A stretch of 64,000 nucleotides of DNA from CADCWK01 sp965218235 (lineage in GTDB: Bacteria > Chloroflexota > Chloroflexia > Thermomicrobiales > UBA6265): assembly GCA_965218235.1 (NCBI GenBank), contig OZ244596.1, positions 2,232,001-2,296,000 on the forward strand. The letters run 5' to 3'. Under the pieces are notes generated by a model, which saw only the letters and a program-made list of their open reading frames with translations, was not told where the DNA came from and ran no database searches. Below, one piece after another: positions 1 through 8,949 of this stretch. A program made the translations under genes and the position numbers. How positions within the stretch are numbered: position 1 is the stretch's first letter; every line of letters begins with the position of its first letter.

Positions 1-462
1 GGGCTAGTCTGTACCAACGATGTCCGCGCCGTGATCCATCCCGAGCGGGGCCAGCATCAGCAGCTTCGCATTCTCGAGACGCTCGCTGTCGTTCACGCCG
101 ATGGATCCATCGGGCTCGGAGAATCGATTATAGAAGAGGCCCGCCGATTCACCGGACCGTCCGCTATCGTCGTGGTGACCGCCGCGACCGAGCCGGACTG
201 GGTCGGCGTCCTCGCCGAGGTCGCCGGCCGGAGCGCCCGGGCCGGCGCGGTCCTGATCGAGCCGGACTCGTTCGGGCCGGCCCCGTCGTTCGAGCGCGTT
301 ACCGACGCCCTCGGTGGCGTCGCCATCCGGTCGCATCTGATCGCCTGCGGCGACCTGATCGGCGACGCGCTGGCCGGGCCCGGCATCGACGGGATCGGCC
401 GAACCGCAATCTCACGCACCGGACGGCTAATGGCCGTGAAGGGACGCCCCGATGGTCGATAG
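1..462 (+). CDS. DUF58 domain protein, C-terminal part (5' truncated by the window edge)
   Basis: The frame is open from the first base and ends with TAG at 460-462, so the start lies outside the window. The visible 153 residues include a stretch like ETLAVVHADGSIGLGESI followed by a beta-strand IVVVTA, which resembles the end of DUF58 proteins (von Willebrand A-like fold). The last 11 bases overlap the ATG of the downstream transglutaminase gene, suggesting translational coupling. DUF58 and transglutaminase genes commonly sit together after a MoxR-type AAA ATPase gene; that ATPase would be expected just upstream, out of view. The exact function of such operons is not established. Confidence 0.75.
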   Translation, partial: GLVCTNDVRAVIHPERGQHQQLRILETLAVVHADGSIGLGESIIEEARRFTGPSAIVVVTAATEPDWVGVLAEVAGRSARAGAVLIEPDSFGPAPSFERVTDALGGVAIRSHLIACGDLIGDALAGPGIDGIGRTAISRTGRLMAVKGRPDGR

Positions 463-3121
463 TCTGGCACCGACATCTCGACGTTCCCCATCGCTGGCCC
501 CGTCGACACCTGGCAGTCGGCTGGCCAGCGCGATCCGGAGTCTGGTCCCGGCCGAGGGGCCGGCCGTCGTCCTGCTGCACCTAATCATGGTGCTGGCCGC
601 CGCCTGGTCGGTGCTGGACGCCGGGTGGGTCGAGGGATTGAGCGCGATCCCGATCATCGTGCTGGCCGGCAGCATCGTCGGGCTCCTGCTCGCCAAGGCC
701 GAGGCGCCGGACCTCGCCTCACACCTGACCGCGTTCTGGCTTGGGCTGTTCATCGTCGTGATGCACACGATCGTCCAGTTCCCCGATCTGGGCGGCACGT
801 ATCCAGAGCGAGCCCGGCAGCTCGCGACGCTGTTTGAGGAGTGGACGCGCAGCACCGCCAACGGCGAGCGGATGGACGACATCCACCTGTTCGTCGTGCT
901 GATGGGACTGACAGGGTGGCTGGTCGCCTACATGTCGGCCTGGACGCTCTACCGGCGCTCCTGGGTGACGGCTTCGGTGCTGTTGCCTGGCGCGGTGATG
1001 ATGATCAACCTCGGCTACCGGCCCGAGTCGGGCGCGGCGCCGCTGGTCCTCTACATCGTCGCGGCCGGCTCGCTCATCGTGGCCCACTTCGCCCGTCGTC
1101 GCCGATGGGACTGGCAGGCACGCGGTATCCAGGCGCCGGGCTTCATCTCGTCGCGCATCCTCGGGATCGGCTTCAACGTCGTCCTGATCTTGACGGTCAT
1201 TGGCTGGGTCCTGCCGATCTCGATCCGGGACGACCTGCTCCGGTCGAGCTGGCAATCGCTGGACCGGCCCGTTACGGCCGCACAGGGCCAGATCGACGAC
1301 TGGCTCGGTCAGCTGACCGGAGATGGTCGTAATCGGGGCGAGAGCTACGCGTCCTTCGACGACTCCTTCGACCTCGGCGGGGCACTGGACCTGTCTCGCG
1401 ATCCGATGCTGGCGTTCACGTCCGACGGCGATACCGCCCCATACCTCGCGGCCCGGCGGATGGATGACTACGATGGCCACGGCTGGAGCAGCACGGCCGA
1501 TGAGACGTTCGATCAGGCAAGCGCCGCTGACCGCGAGCCGTACTCCTCCCGGATTGCCTTCGACGCCGACCTGCCGGTCGCGCTGAGCCCAGACGTCACC
1601 AACGATCGCAGCGACACGGACGGGACGGTGCGGGTGCTGGGCGCCAGCGACAGCACGCTCTTCACCCGCGACACCTATCGGACCAGCAGCCTGCCGACCA
1701 GCGTCCAGGTGAGCTGGACCGAGATGAACGGCGACCGGCTGCCGATGTCGAGCGAGGAGCAACGGGCGGCGCTGCCACCCGATCTTCAGCCGCTTGCCGA
1801 CCTCCTCGCCAAGGCGCGGTTCGACGAGGACGGCGAAGGAGTCGCAGCAAACGACGCTGACCTCGCCCGTTCGATCGACGCTGAACTCCAGACCGTCCAG
1901 GATCGTCTCGTCACCGTCGAATGGGTGGCCAGTCGTGGTCTCGCAAGCGAACTGATCGTGACGGGGCCGATTCCCGTCTACGACGACATCGATTCCGTCC
2001 AGGCCCAGCGTCCGCTCACCGTCAATGATTCCTACGATATCGGTGGCCTGGAGACGACGGCGACCGGCGAGGACCTCGCCGCGGCCGGGACCGACTACCC
2101 GGCCTATATCTCCGACCGCTACCTCCAACTGCCGACGACCATCACCGACCGGACACGCACGCTGGCCCGTCAACTCGTGCTCGACAATGACGCCATGACG
2201 CCTTACGACATGGCCGTCGTCATCCAGAACGACCTGCGCTCCCGGATCGCGTACACGGTGAACCCGCCCGATCCACCCCAGAATCGGGACGCCGTCGACT
2301 TCGTCCTCTTCGATACCCAGGCGGGATACTGCGAGTACTACGCCTCGGCGATGGCTGTCATGCTCCGAACGCTCGACGTCCCCGCCCGGGTAGTGACCGG
2401 CTACTTCCCGCCGGATTACGACGCCAGCAACGGGTACATCTACCGCGAGGAGAACGCCCACGTCTGGGTCGAGGCCTACTTCCCGGGGTTCGGCTGGATC
2501 CCGTTCGAGCCGACCGCGAACCGCGCCGCGCCGGCCTACGCCGACGACCAGGCGTCCGCGTCACCGTCGCCCAGCCCGACACCGCCGCCAAGCGTGAGTC
2601 CGTCGCCGTCGTCGCCGGGCGCGGCTTCCTCCGTGCCCAGCCCCAGTCCGGTACCGACGCCGTCACCGTCGCCGGCCGCGGTCGCCGCGACTGAGCCCAA
2701 CGACCCAGGCTCGCCGATCAACGGACCGTTCCAGTGGGCGCTGCTCGCCGCCGGGGTTCTCCTCGCCCTGCTCGTCACCGCCGCGCTATTGCTGGCGATC
2801 TTCTGGCGGCGCGGTCTGAGCGGGATGAGTCCGGTCAGTGCGCTCTACGCCCAGACGCTACGTCTGGGAAGCTGGCTCCGGATCAGGAGCGACGCGACCA
2901 TGACCCCAACCGAGTACGCCGAGCAGATCGGTCGGTCAGTCCCGGCGGCGCGACACTCGGCCCGGACGGTTGCCGAGCAGTACACCGCCGAACAGTACGC
3001 ACCGGCTTCGGTCGCGCCGTCAGATCAGACGGGCCGGAAGGCGTGGGACGATCTTCGGCGGTCCCTGCTCCGCTCGATCCCACACCGACTCTCTCCACGC
3101 CGCCGAAAGGAATCGCGGTGA
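452..3121 (+). CDS. TgpA-like membrane transglutaminase/protease (transglutaminase core plus DUF4129-like tail)
   Basis: 889 residues. The N-terminal ~260 residues hold about six or seven hydrophobic membrane segments. An extracytoplasmic region follows, with a transglutaminase core near residues 560-690. The Cys-His-acid triad is visible: Cys627 in GYCEYYASA, His670 in ENAHVWVEAY, and Glu686 in FEPTAN at the third position, where many relatives have Asp. A Ser/Pro-rich low-complexity linker (~700-755) leads to one more membrane helix (~765-790). A cytoplasmic tail containing TPTEYAEQIG matches the DUF4129 style. It overlaps the DUF58 gene by 11 bases. Members of this family are membrane enzymes of largely unknown substrate. 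The identification is firm; the role is not. Confidence 0.9.
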   Translation: MVDSLAPTSRRSPSLAPSTPGSRLASAIRSLVPAEGPAVVLLHLIMVLAAAWSVLDAGWVEGLSAIPIIVLAGSIVGLLLAKAEAPDLASHLTAFWLGLFIVVMHTIVQFPDLGGTYPERARQLATLFEEWTRSTANGERMDDIHLFVVLMGLTGWLVAYMSAWTLYRRSWVTASVLLPGAVMMINLGYRPESGAAPLVLYIVAAGSLIVAHFARRRRWDWQARGIQAPGFISSRILGIGFNVVLILTVIGWVLPISIRDDLLRSSWQSLDRPVTAAQGQIDDWLGQLTGDGRNRGESYASFDDSFDLGGALDLSRDPMLAFTSDGDTAPYLAARRMDDYDGHGWSSTADETFDQASAADREPYSSRIAFDADLPVALSPDVTNDRSDTDGTVRVLGASDSTLFTRDTYRTSSLPTSVQVSWTEMNGDRLPMSSEEQRAALPPDLQPLADLLAKARFDEDGEGVAANDADLARSIDAELQTVQDRLVTVEWVASRGLASELIVTGPIPVYDDIDSVQAQRPLTVNDSYDIGGLETTATGEDLAAAGTDYPAYISDRYLQLPTTITDRTRTLARQLVLDNDAMTPYDMAVVIQNDLRSRIAYTVNPPDPPQNRDAVDFVLFDTQAGYCEYYASAMAVMLRTLDVPARVVTGYFPPDYDASNGYIYREENAHVWVEAYFPGFGWIPFEPTANRAAPAYADDQASASPSPSPTPPPSVSPSPSSPGAASSVPSPSPVPTPSPSPAAVAATEPNDPGSPINGPFQWALLAAGVLLALLVTAALLLAIFWRRGLSGMSPVSALYAQTLRLGSWLRIRSDATMTPTEYAEQIGRSVPAARHSARTVAEQYTAEQYAPASVAPSDQTGRKAWDDLRRSLLRSIPHRLSPRRRKESR

Positions 3122-3167
3122 ATCTGGCACTGGCAACCAGCGCTGTTCAGACCGTCGGGAGTGCCGA

Positions 3168-4127
3168 GTGAGTATGCGACGCCAGGTTCCCTGCGGCCGG
3201 GTCGTGGTCGGCGGGGCGATCAACACGGACCTCGTCGGCCGGACGGCCCGTTCCCCCCGGCAGGGTGAGACCGTGACCGGAACGAGCTTCGCCATGTTCG
3301 GTGGAGGAAAGGGCAGCAACCAGGCTGTCGCCGCAGCCCGGTCGGGAGCGATCGTCGCGATGGTCGGCGGCGTCGGGGACGATGCCTTCGGGGACGATCG
3401 GTTAGCCGATCTCGTCGCCGACGGGATCGACACAGCGGCGGTCGAACGGATCGCCGGAGTGTCCTCGGGCGTGGCGCTGATCGAGGTCGAGGACGGCGGC
3501 GACAACCGCATCCTCTATGTTCCCGGCGCGACGCTCCTCGTCGAACCCGAGAGGGCCGTCGCGGCACTCGGAGCGGAGCCGATCGCCGTCCTGCTCCTGA
3601 CGCTTGAGCTCGAACCCGCCGTGATCGACGCGTTGATTGGCCGGGCACGGACGGATGGCGCGGTGGTCATCCTCAACGCCACTCCGGAGCCGGAGCGCGC
3701 GGCAAGTCTGATCGATCAGGTTGATGCGCTGATCGTCAACGAGACCGAGGCGCTCGCGCTGGCCGGCGACGATGGCTCTAGTGACACACCTGCTTCAGAC
3801 TGGACCGCGATTGCCACGATGTTTCGGGACCGGGGAACTCAGGGGGTCCTGATCACGCTCGGTGGGAAGGGGGCGCTCTGGGTGGACGGCGACGGCGCGA
3901 CGATGGTGCCGGCGCCGGCCGTTGAGGTCGTGGATACGACCGGAGCGGGCGATTCGCTCTGCGGCGCCTTTGCCGCGGCGCTCGCGATCGGCGAGACCAG
4001 GCCGGACGGTGTCCGGCTCGGCGTGGCCGCTGGCTCACTGGCCTGCACGGTCGCCGGCGCTCAGCCATCGGTCCCGACAAGGGCCGAGATCGATCGGTTC
4101 TTGACGCAGACGGTCGTGGCGACATAA
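3168..4127 (+). CDS. rbsK: PfkB-family carbohydrate kinase, ribokinase-like
   Basis: 319 residues from a GTG at 3168, preceded by CGGGAG six bases upstream; ATG at 3174 is an alternative. The sugar-binding signature GGGKGSNQAVAAARSGA lies near the N-terminus. The C-terminal PfkB signature DTTGAGDSLCGAF carries the catalytic Asp and the anion hole. Ribokinases phosphorylate D-ribose to ribose-5-phosphate with ATP in the cytoplasm. The length and the early INTDLVGRT segment fit ribokinase best, but other PfkB substrates (nucleosides, other sugars) cannot be excluded, because no ribose transporter or rbsD is nearby. A longer open frame upstream of the GTG lacks family similarity and overlaps the previous gene. 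Confidence 0.8.
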   Translation: MSMRRQVPCGRVVVGGAINTDLVGRTARSPRQGETVTGTSFAMFGGGKGSNQAVAAARSGAIVAMVGGVGDDAFGDDRLADLVADGIDTAAVERIAGVSSGVALIEVEDGGDNRILYVPGATLLVEPERAVAALGAEPIAVLLLTLELEPAVIDALIGRARTDGAVVILNATPEPERAASLIDQVDALIVNETEALALAGDDGSSDTPASDWTAIATMFRDRGTQGVLITLGGKGALWVDGDGATMVPAPAVEVVDTTGAGDSLCGAFAAALAIGETRPDGVRLGVAAGSLACTVAGAQPSVPTRAEIDRFLTQTVVAT

Positions 4128-4196
4128 TCGAGGACGTAGGATCCAGATCATTCCCGGTGAGCCAAGGCACGGGCCAGGACAACGGCAGGCAGGCGC

Positions 4197-5387
4197 ATGA
4201 GCGAGTTTCAGTACTACGAATTCAGGACCGTCGACCGCCCACTGAGTGCCGGAGACCGCAAGGCGCTGCGGGCGATCTCGACCCGAGCCGAGATCACGGC
4301 GACAAGTTTCACGAACTCCTACTCCTGGGGCGACCTGAAGGGCGACCCGGCTGATTTCATGGCCCGATGGTTCGACCTGCATGTCTACCTCACGAACTGG
4401 GGGACGCGCCGGTTCATGTTGTGCCTGCCAAAGCGCCTCGTGGATGTCGCGGTCGTACAGGCCAGCGTGGCCAGATACGAGCACCTCGTTACCGTTCGGC
4501 TCACCGATGAGCACCTCATCCTGGATATCGCGTGGACCGATGAGGAGGCGGACGATGAGTGGGTCGAGGAGGAATCGTGGCTGCCGGGGCTGGCGCCGCT
4601 CCGGTCCGACCTCCTCGACGGTGACCTGAGGCTGTTCTATCTGCTCTGGCTCAAGGCGCTGGAGCTTTCCGTGCTCGAGGATTCCCTCGAGGTCGACGAT
4701 GACGAAAAGGTCTTCGAGGGAGGCGCCGGGTACACGGCCCCCGGCGACTTGGAGCCAATGGCGGGTATCGGTCCCCTGACTGAGCAGCTCCGCACATTTG
4801 CCGAGTTCTTCAGGATCGATCCCGACCTGGTCGCGGCCGCCGCCGAGCGTTCCCCGGTTCCGCGGTCGCTCTCCGCGGAGGCCATCCAGGCGGCGATCGA
4901 GAACGTATCGGGAGTTGTCAGGACCGACATCCTGACGCGGCTCCACGCTGGCGACCCAGTGGTGATGACCGAGTGGCGCGCAGCGGTCCGGGGTGCGCTC
5001 GGACCCGAGCCCGTTGCCGCGCCATTCGAACCACGATCTGCCGCGGAAGTGCTGGTTCGGTCGGTCGAGATCCGCACCGCACGGGAGCGGGCGGCGGACG
5101 ATCGGCGGCTGGCCGAGGAGCGCCGCGTTGCTCGGGAAGCCGCGGTCGCTCGCCGCGCCCGGCTCGAACTTCTCTCTGGACAGGGCGAACGGGTCTGGGA
5201 TGAGATTGAGCGGGAGATCGAGCGGCGCAACGGCCCCGGCTACGACGCGGCCGCCGGGCTCATCCTGGACATGCAGACCATCGCCCTCGAGCAGGGGACC
5301 GACGACGAGTTCGCCGACCGCCTGGAGGCGATCCGCGAGCGGCACGCCCGGAAGCCGCGTTTCATTGAGCGGCTGGTGGATCTCTGA
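4197..5387 (+). CDS. Conserved hypothetical protein, acidic with C-terminal coiled coil
   Basis: 396 residues from ATG 4197. It opens with MSEFQYYEFRTVDRPLS and continues with NSYSWGDLKGDP and TNWGTRRFMLCLP, a pattern I recall from an uncharacterised conserved family in scattered bacteria; I cannot name a function. The middle is rich in Asp and Glu (around DDEWVEEESW). From about residue 285 to 345 there is a charged, Arg/Glu/Ala-rich helical segment likely to form a coiled coil. There is no signal peptide or membrane segment, so it is probably cytoplasmic. It stands alone between the ribokinase-like gene and a tRNA terminator and converges with the tRNA genes. Confidence 0.75.
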   Translation: MSEFQYYEFRTVDRPLSAGDRKALRAISTRAEITATSFTNSYSWGDLKGDPADFMARWFDLHVYLTNWGTRRFMLCLPKRLVDVAVVQASVARYEHLVTVRLTDEHLILDIAWTDEEADDEWVEEESWLPGLAPLRSDLLDGDLRLFYLLWLKALELSVLEDSLEVDDDEKVFEGGAGYTAPGDLEPMAGIGPLTEQLRTFAEFFRIDPDLVAAAAERSPVPRSLSAEAIQAAIENVSGVVRTDILTRLHAGDPVVMTEWRAAVRGALGPEPVAAPFEPRSAAEVLVRSVEIRTARERAADDRRLAEERRVAREAAVARRARLELLSGQGERVWDEIEREIERRNGPGYDAAAGLILDMQTIALEQGTDDEFADRLEAIRERHARKPRFIERLVDL

Positions 5388-5412
5388 GGTACGTGTCCCA
5401 CTGATGAACGCC

Positions 5413-5460
5413 GGAAAAGAAGAGGCGGCGCCCGGCCTGAATGTCGCCGGGCGCCGTCTC
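5413..5460 (-). terminator. Rho-independent terminator downstream of tRNA-Ser(GGA)
   Basis: A 15-base stem (5422-5436 against 5446-5460, one G-T wobble) encloses a nine-base loop. Read on the minus strand it is followed by TTCTTTTCC. It lies just past the 3' end of the two minus-strand serine tRNAs and probably ends their transcript. It may also insulate the convergent gene ending at 5387. Confidence 0.7.
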
Positions 5461-5469
5461 AATTCTCGT

Positions 5470-5558
5470 TGGCGGAAGGGGAGGGATTCGAACCCTCGAC
5501 GGGTTTCCCCGTACCCGCTTTCCAGGCGAGCGCACTAGGCCAACTATGCGACCCTTCC
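5470..5558 (-). tRNA. tRNA-Ser(GGA)
   Basis: The acceptor stem GGAAGGG pairs with CCCTTCC, followed by discriminator G and encoded CCA. The anticodon loop CTGGAAA gives GGA (complement at 5521-5523), reading UCC/UCU. The long variable arm typical of class II serine tRNAs is visible (GGGTACGGGG...CCCGTC), and the T arm has GGTTCGAAT. It lies 30 bases downstream of tRNA-Ser(CGA) on the same strand, so the two are probably co-transcribed. Confidence 0.95.
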
Positions 5559-5588
5559 CCATGGTCCGGCGACGGACCGCCCGGTCTG

Positions 5589-5677
5589 TGGCGGGCAAGG
5601 TGGGATTCGAACCCACGGTGGCTCATCACCACACCGCTTTTCGAGAGCGGCACCTTCAACCACTCGGACACCTGCCC
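5589..5677 (-). tRNA. tRNA-Ser(CGA)
   Basis: GGGCAGG pairs with CTTGCCC (one G-T), then discriminator G and encoded CCA. Anticodon stem CCGCT/AGCGG with loop CTCGAAA gives CGA, reading UCG. The long variable arm (TGGTGATGAGCCAC) is of serine type. It is the first gene after a good sigma-A-like promoter at 5686-5714. Confidence 0.95.
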
Positions 5678-5685
5678 ACCGCGGG

Positions 5686-5714
5686 AGTATACCAGCGGCC
5701 GCTGCCTCCGCCAA
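5686..5714 (-). promoter_or_regulatory. Sigma-A-like promoter of the tRNA-Ser(CGA)-tRNA-Ser(GGA) unit
   Basis: On the minus strand, TTGGCG (5714-5709) and TATACT (5691-5686) are separated by 17 bases. The -10 box ends 8 bases before the tRNA 5' end. This matches the housekeeping sigma consensus at 4/6 and 5/6 positions. Confidence 0.6.
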
Positions 5715-5806
5715 CCGCTGGCGACCATTGCGATGGCCGGCAGCAGACGACCTTGGGAACGCTCCCTGGGTCATCGCCGGACTGTTGGCAGGCTGCCGGT
5801 AGCCGG

Positions 5807-6853
5807 TCAGACGACTGTTGCGTCCGCCGTCCGGATCGTCTCGGCGAGGCGGTCAAGTACCGGGGTGAACCCCTGATAGCTGTTGACGTACTCGACGTCC
5901 CACGTTCCGATCTGGCCAGCCATGACGGCGGGGAGGAGGGCGAACGTCTCGCGCTCCAGCATCTGCTCGTAGGTCAGCCAGGCCGCCCGCCGGTCGATCT
6001 GGATGACATCGGTCGGATACCTGTTGGTCTCCTCCCAGGAGTCGGACTCCCAGTAATCGACCGTCTCATCCGTCTGCGGGATGTTGACACCGAGCTGCCG
6101 GAAGTAGATCAGATCGCCGGCCGCCATGGCGTTGCCGACGTAGTAGATGTCGCTGGCGCCGGTCACGTACAGGATCGACAGGTCCGGGTTGGCGGCTGCC
6201 GCCTCCCTCACGGCCTGGGAGGACGCGTCGAAAGCGGACTGGGCGCTCGCCGTGTCGCCGGAGGCCGTGTCAGCTCCAAGGGCGGCGGCCAGTTCGACAT
6301 AGCGGCCGATGATGTCGATTACCGAGACGCCCGAGACGTTGATCCCGGCGATGGGTGCCAGCGCCTCGATCTGTGGGAGCGCGTCGACGTTGATCCGCCA
6401 GACGAGCGTGCCGTACAGGCTGGTGACGACCAGGTCTGGCTGGAGGGCGACGAGCTGCTCCAGATCGAAGTCGTCGAACCCCTCGCCGAGGTTCACCACG
6501 GAGTCGAGGTCGATCCGGCCGGCCGCGATCTCGGGGCTGCCGTCCTGGGTCGTCGTGATGCCAAACACGCCGACCGGTCGGATGCCGAGATCCCAGAGCG
6601 AGGCGGCCGTCGAGAGCTCGGCGACGATCCGCCGCGGAGTGGACGCCAGGCAGATCTCGGTGCCGAGATCGTCGACGAACAGCCAGGTGCCGTCGGGTTG
6701 GGTGCCGGACCGCGCGGCGGGTGTCGACGCCGGGGTCGCTGCCCCATCCTGAGCAGAGACATTCCGGAGATGTCCGGCCATCATCGCCGCCGTTCCGAGG
6801 GCAAAGCCGCTGCCGAGTACGCGCCGACGGGTGAACGGTTCAGGTGTGGGCAT
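5807..6853 (-). CDS. Tat-exported ABC transporter substrate-binding protein, iron/siderophore or B12 type
   Basis: 348 residues from ATG at 6853. The N-terminus MPTPEPFTRRRVLGSGFAL followed by a hydrophobic stretch and SAQDG is a twin-arginine signal peptide, so the protein is exported folded. After the low-complexity linker, FVDDLGTEICLASTPRRIVAEL resembles the start of periplasmic binding proteins of the BtuF/FhuD/FepB class. No permease or ATPase gene lies beside it, so its partners must be elsewhere. The ligand (ferric siderophore, haem, cobalamin) cannot be read from the sequence. An upstream in-frame start at 6946 would precede the Tat signal by 31 residues and is unlikely. Confidence 0.8.
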   Translation of the reverse strand: MPTPEPFTRRRVLGSGFALGTAAMMAGHLRNVSAQDGAATPASTPAARSGTQPDGTWLFVDDLGTEICLASTPRRIVAELSTAASLWDLGIRPVGVFGITTTQDGSPEIAAGRIDLDSVVNLGEGFDDFDLEQLVALQPDLVVTSLYGTLVWRINVDALPQIEALAPIAGINVSGVSVIDIIGRYVELAAALGADTASGDTASAQSAFDASSQAVREAAAANPDLSILYVTGASDIYYVGNAMAAGDLIYFRQLGVNIPQTDETVDYWESDSWEETNRYPTDVIQIDRRAAWLTYEQMLERETFALLPAVMAGQIGTWDVEYVNSYQGFTPVLDRLAETIRTADATVV

Positions 6854-7056
6854 AGGTCGTCTCCAGAGCGGGCTCGGATCGTCCGACGGAAAGCCGAGTC
6901 CATTGGTCGGAATACCGATGGTACTGCCCAGCGCGGTGGCCGTCAATCGGTCTGGACCAGGTGGGTTGGCGTTTCGGCTGACAACGACGGCGATCGGTGG
7001 TCTACTGCTGCCGCCGCTCCTGCGTTTCCGGAACTGCTCACCATCGAGGACTTGCC

Positions 7057-8103
7057 GTGTTCGCCTCCCTGCCGTTGCCGATCGTGAGTCTGGCGTTCGT
7101 CGTGGCGGCGGTCGCCGTCTGGCTGGCCGGTATCCGACTGGCCAGCACGACTGAACAGCTTTCGGACCGGTTCCACCTCGGCCAGGCGGTGGGAGGGCTC
7201 GTCATCCTCGCGATCGCGACCAACCTGCCCGAGATCGCGATCTCGTTCTCGGCGGCCCGCTCGGGGAACATCGAAGTGGCGGTCGGCAACATTCTCGGCG
7301 GAATCGCGATACAGACCGTTGTCCTGGTCATCATCGACGCGATGGTCCGGCGCCCGGCGGGACCACTCACCTATCGGGCAAACTCCCTCGTGGTCGCCGT
7401 CGAGGGGCTGATCGTCGTGGTCATCCTCGCCTCGGTCCTGATGGCGGCGCAACTGCCGTCGACCACCCAGTTCGGCCGCCTGGGAATGGGGTCGCTCGTC
7501 GTGGCGGTCCTCTGGTTGATGGGGCTGTATCTGGTTCGTCAGACCCAGAATGGCCTGCCCTGGCGGACTACTGATCCGGACGACACCTGCCGCAGGTCAG
7601 CGCGAAGTCGGAAGCCGGACAGGGCGGGGGGAACACAGCGGACTGTGACGGTGTTCACGGTCGCCGCCCTCGTCACCCTGATCGCCGGCTGGACATTGGA
7701 GCAGACGGGAACGCTTCTGAGCGATGCATTCGGCCTGAGCGGGGTCGTGTTCGGCGCGACCTTTCTGGCTCTGGCGACGTCGCTGCCCGAGATCTCGACC
7801 GGGATTGCCTCGGCTCGGGACGGCGAAGACCAGCTGGCGATCAGCGACATCTTCGGCGGTAACGCCTTCCTGCCGGTCCTGTTCGTGATGATCGGCCTTA
7901 TCGCGGGCCGCGACCCGCTCCTGGACGCTCAACCGACCGACCTCTACCTGACGGCGCTGGGGATCGTTCTGACGGTCTTCTTCGTCGTCGGACTCATCTT
8001 CCGTTCCCGACGGACCGTCCTCGGAATCGGTCGGGATTCGCTCGCCGTTGTTGTGGTCTACGCGGTTGGACTCATCGGGCTGATCGCGATCTCGGTTGGC
8101 TGA
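7057..8103 (+). CDS. CaCA-family sodium/calcium exchanger-like membrane protein
   Basis: 348 residues from GTG 7057, with GAGGA seven bases upstream. Two homologous halves are visible, each with the alpha-repeat signature: ATNLPEI with GNILGG in the first half, ATSLPEIS with SDIFGGNAF in the second. About ten hydrophobic helices flank a polar, basic central loop around residues 165-190. Cation/Ca2+ exchangers (YrbG-type) swap Ca2+ for Na+ or H+ across the cytoplasmic membrane using acidic residues in these repeats. The ion is inferred. The gene is divergent from the Tat-exported binding protein. Confidence 0.85.
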   Translation: MFASLPLPIVSLAFVVAAVAVWLAGIRLASTTEQLSDRFHLGQAVGGLVILAIATNLPEIAISFSAARSGNIEVAVGNILGGIAIQTVVLVIIDAMVRRPAGPLTYRANSLVVAVEGLIVVVILASVLMAAQLPSTTQFGRLGMGSLVVAVLWLMGLYLVRQTQNGLPWRTTDPDDTCRRSARSRKPDRAGGTQRTVTVFTVAALVTLIAGWTLEQTGTLLSDAFGLSGVVFGATFLALATSLPEISTGIASARDGEDQLAISDIFGGNAFLPVLFVMIGLIAGRDPLLDAQPTDLYLTALGIVLTVFFVVGLIFRSRRTVLGIGRDSLAVVVVYAVGLIGLIAISVG

Positions 8104-8131
8104 CCGCCGATGACCGGTCAATTCGGATCCA

Positions 8132-8176
8132 GTCGCTGACGTCGCTGACGTCGCGGATCAGGACGTCGCGGATCAG
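8132..8176. repeat. Short tandem direct repeats upstream of the HAD hydrolase gene
   Basis: GTCGCTGAC is present twice in a row (8132-8149). The overlapping 15-mer GACGTCGCGGATCAG is also present twice in tandem (8147-8161, 8162-8176). The block lies 20 bases before the TTG start of the next gene, in its 5' untranslated region, and looks like replication slippage. Confidence 0.8.
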
Positions 8177-8196
8177 GCGGAAGAAGGGGAACAACC

Positions 8197-8904
8197 TTGT
8201 CCAGCATCAGCACGGGGCGGCAGACGCTGATCTTCGACGGTGACGATACCCTCTGGGAGAACAACGTCTACTTTGAGCGGGCGATCGACGAGTTCATCGC
8301 CTGGCTGGACCACGGCACGCTGACGCCATTTGATGTTCGGTCAGTGATCGACGAGATCGAGCACGCCAACGTCGCGGTACACGGGTACGGCTCGGCCGCC
8401 TTCGGTCAGAGCCTGCGGGAGACTACGGCCCGGCTCCGGGCCGAGGACCTCGATGAGTCCAAGCTGGCGACCGTGGTGGGGTTCGCCGAGCGGATCCTGA
8501 GCCAGCCGATGGAGGTGATCGCTGGGGTCGAGGAAACGCTCGCGATCCTGGCCGTCCGCCATGATCTCGCGCTGCTGACCAAGGGCCAGGAAGAGGAGCA
8601 GCGCCTGAAGATCGATCGTAGCGGGCTGGCGACGTCCATCGCGCACCGCTTCGTCGTCCCAGAGAAGGATGTCGACGTCTACCAGACGGTGCTCCGGGAC
8701 CTTGGCAGTCCGCCGGTCTCGACCTGGATGATCGGGAACGCGCCGAGATCCGACATCAACCCGGCGCTGGCCGCTGGGCTCAACGCGGTCTTCATCCCGC
8801 ACGATCGGACCTGGATTCTGGAACATCAGGAGCTTGACGAGGCGCCGGCCGGTCAGCGGCGACTCACCATCAAGCGGTTCGGTGATCTGCTCCGGCACTT
8901 CTGA
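8197..8904 (+). CDS. HAD-superfamily hydrolase
   Basis: 235 residues from TTG 8197, preceded by the purine-rich AAGAAGGGG. Motif I is FDGDDTLW with nucleophile Asp14 and acid/base Asp16. The cap region follows, motif II is near LLTKG, and the motif IV region is near GNAPRSDINPA with two possible metal-binding Asp residues. This is a cytoplasmic phosphatase-like fold. Haloacid dehalogenase-like phosphatases act on many small phosphorylated metabolites, and the substrate cannot be told here. Confidence 0.85.
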   Translation: MSSISTGRQTLIFDGDDTLWENNVYFERAIDEFIAWLDHGTLTPFDVRSVIDEIEHANVAVHGYGSAAFGQSLRETTARLRAEDLDESKLATVVGFAERILSQPMEVIAGVEETLAILAVRHDLALLTKGQEEEQRLKIDRSGLATSIAHRFVVPEKDVDVYQTVLRDLGSPPVSTWMIGNAPRSDINPALAAGLNAVFIPHDRTWILEHQELDEAPAGQRRLTIKRFGDLLRHF

Positions 8905-8949
8905 GCCTGTCGATCCGGGCCGCCGCGAACACCGGACTGCCACGGAGGG

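Noticed and set aside
719..2461. A 580-codon minus-strand frame opposite the transglutaminase
   Set aside because: Antisense shadow; the plus strand carries the Cys-His-Glu triad and membrane segments.
3118..3171. 17-codon frame GTG..TGA linking the transglutaminase stop to the ribokinase start
   Set aside because: Overlaps both neighbours neatly, but it is too short and has no ribosome site of its own; chance is the simpler reading.
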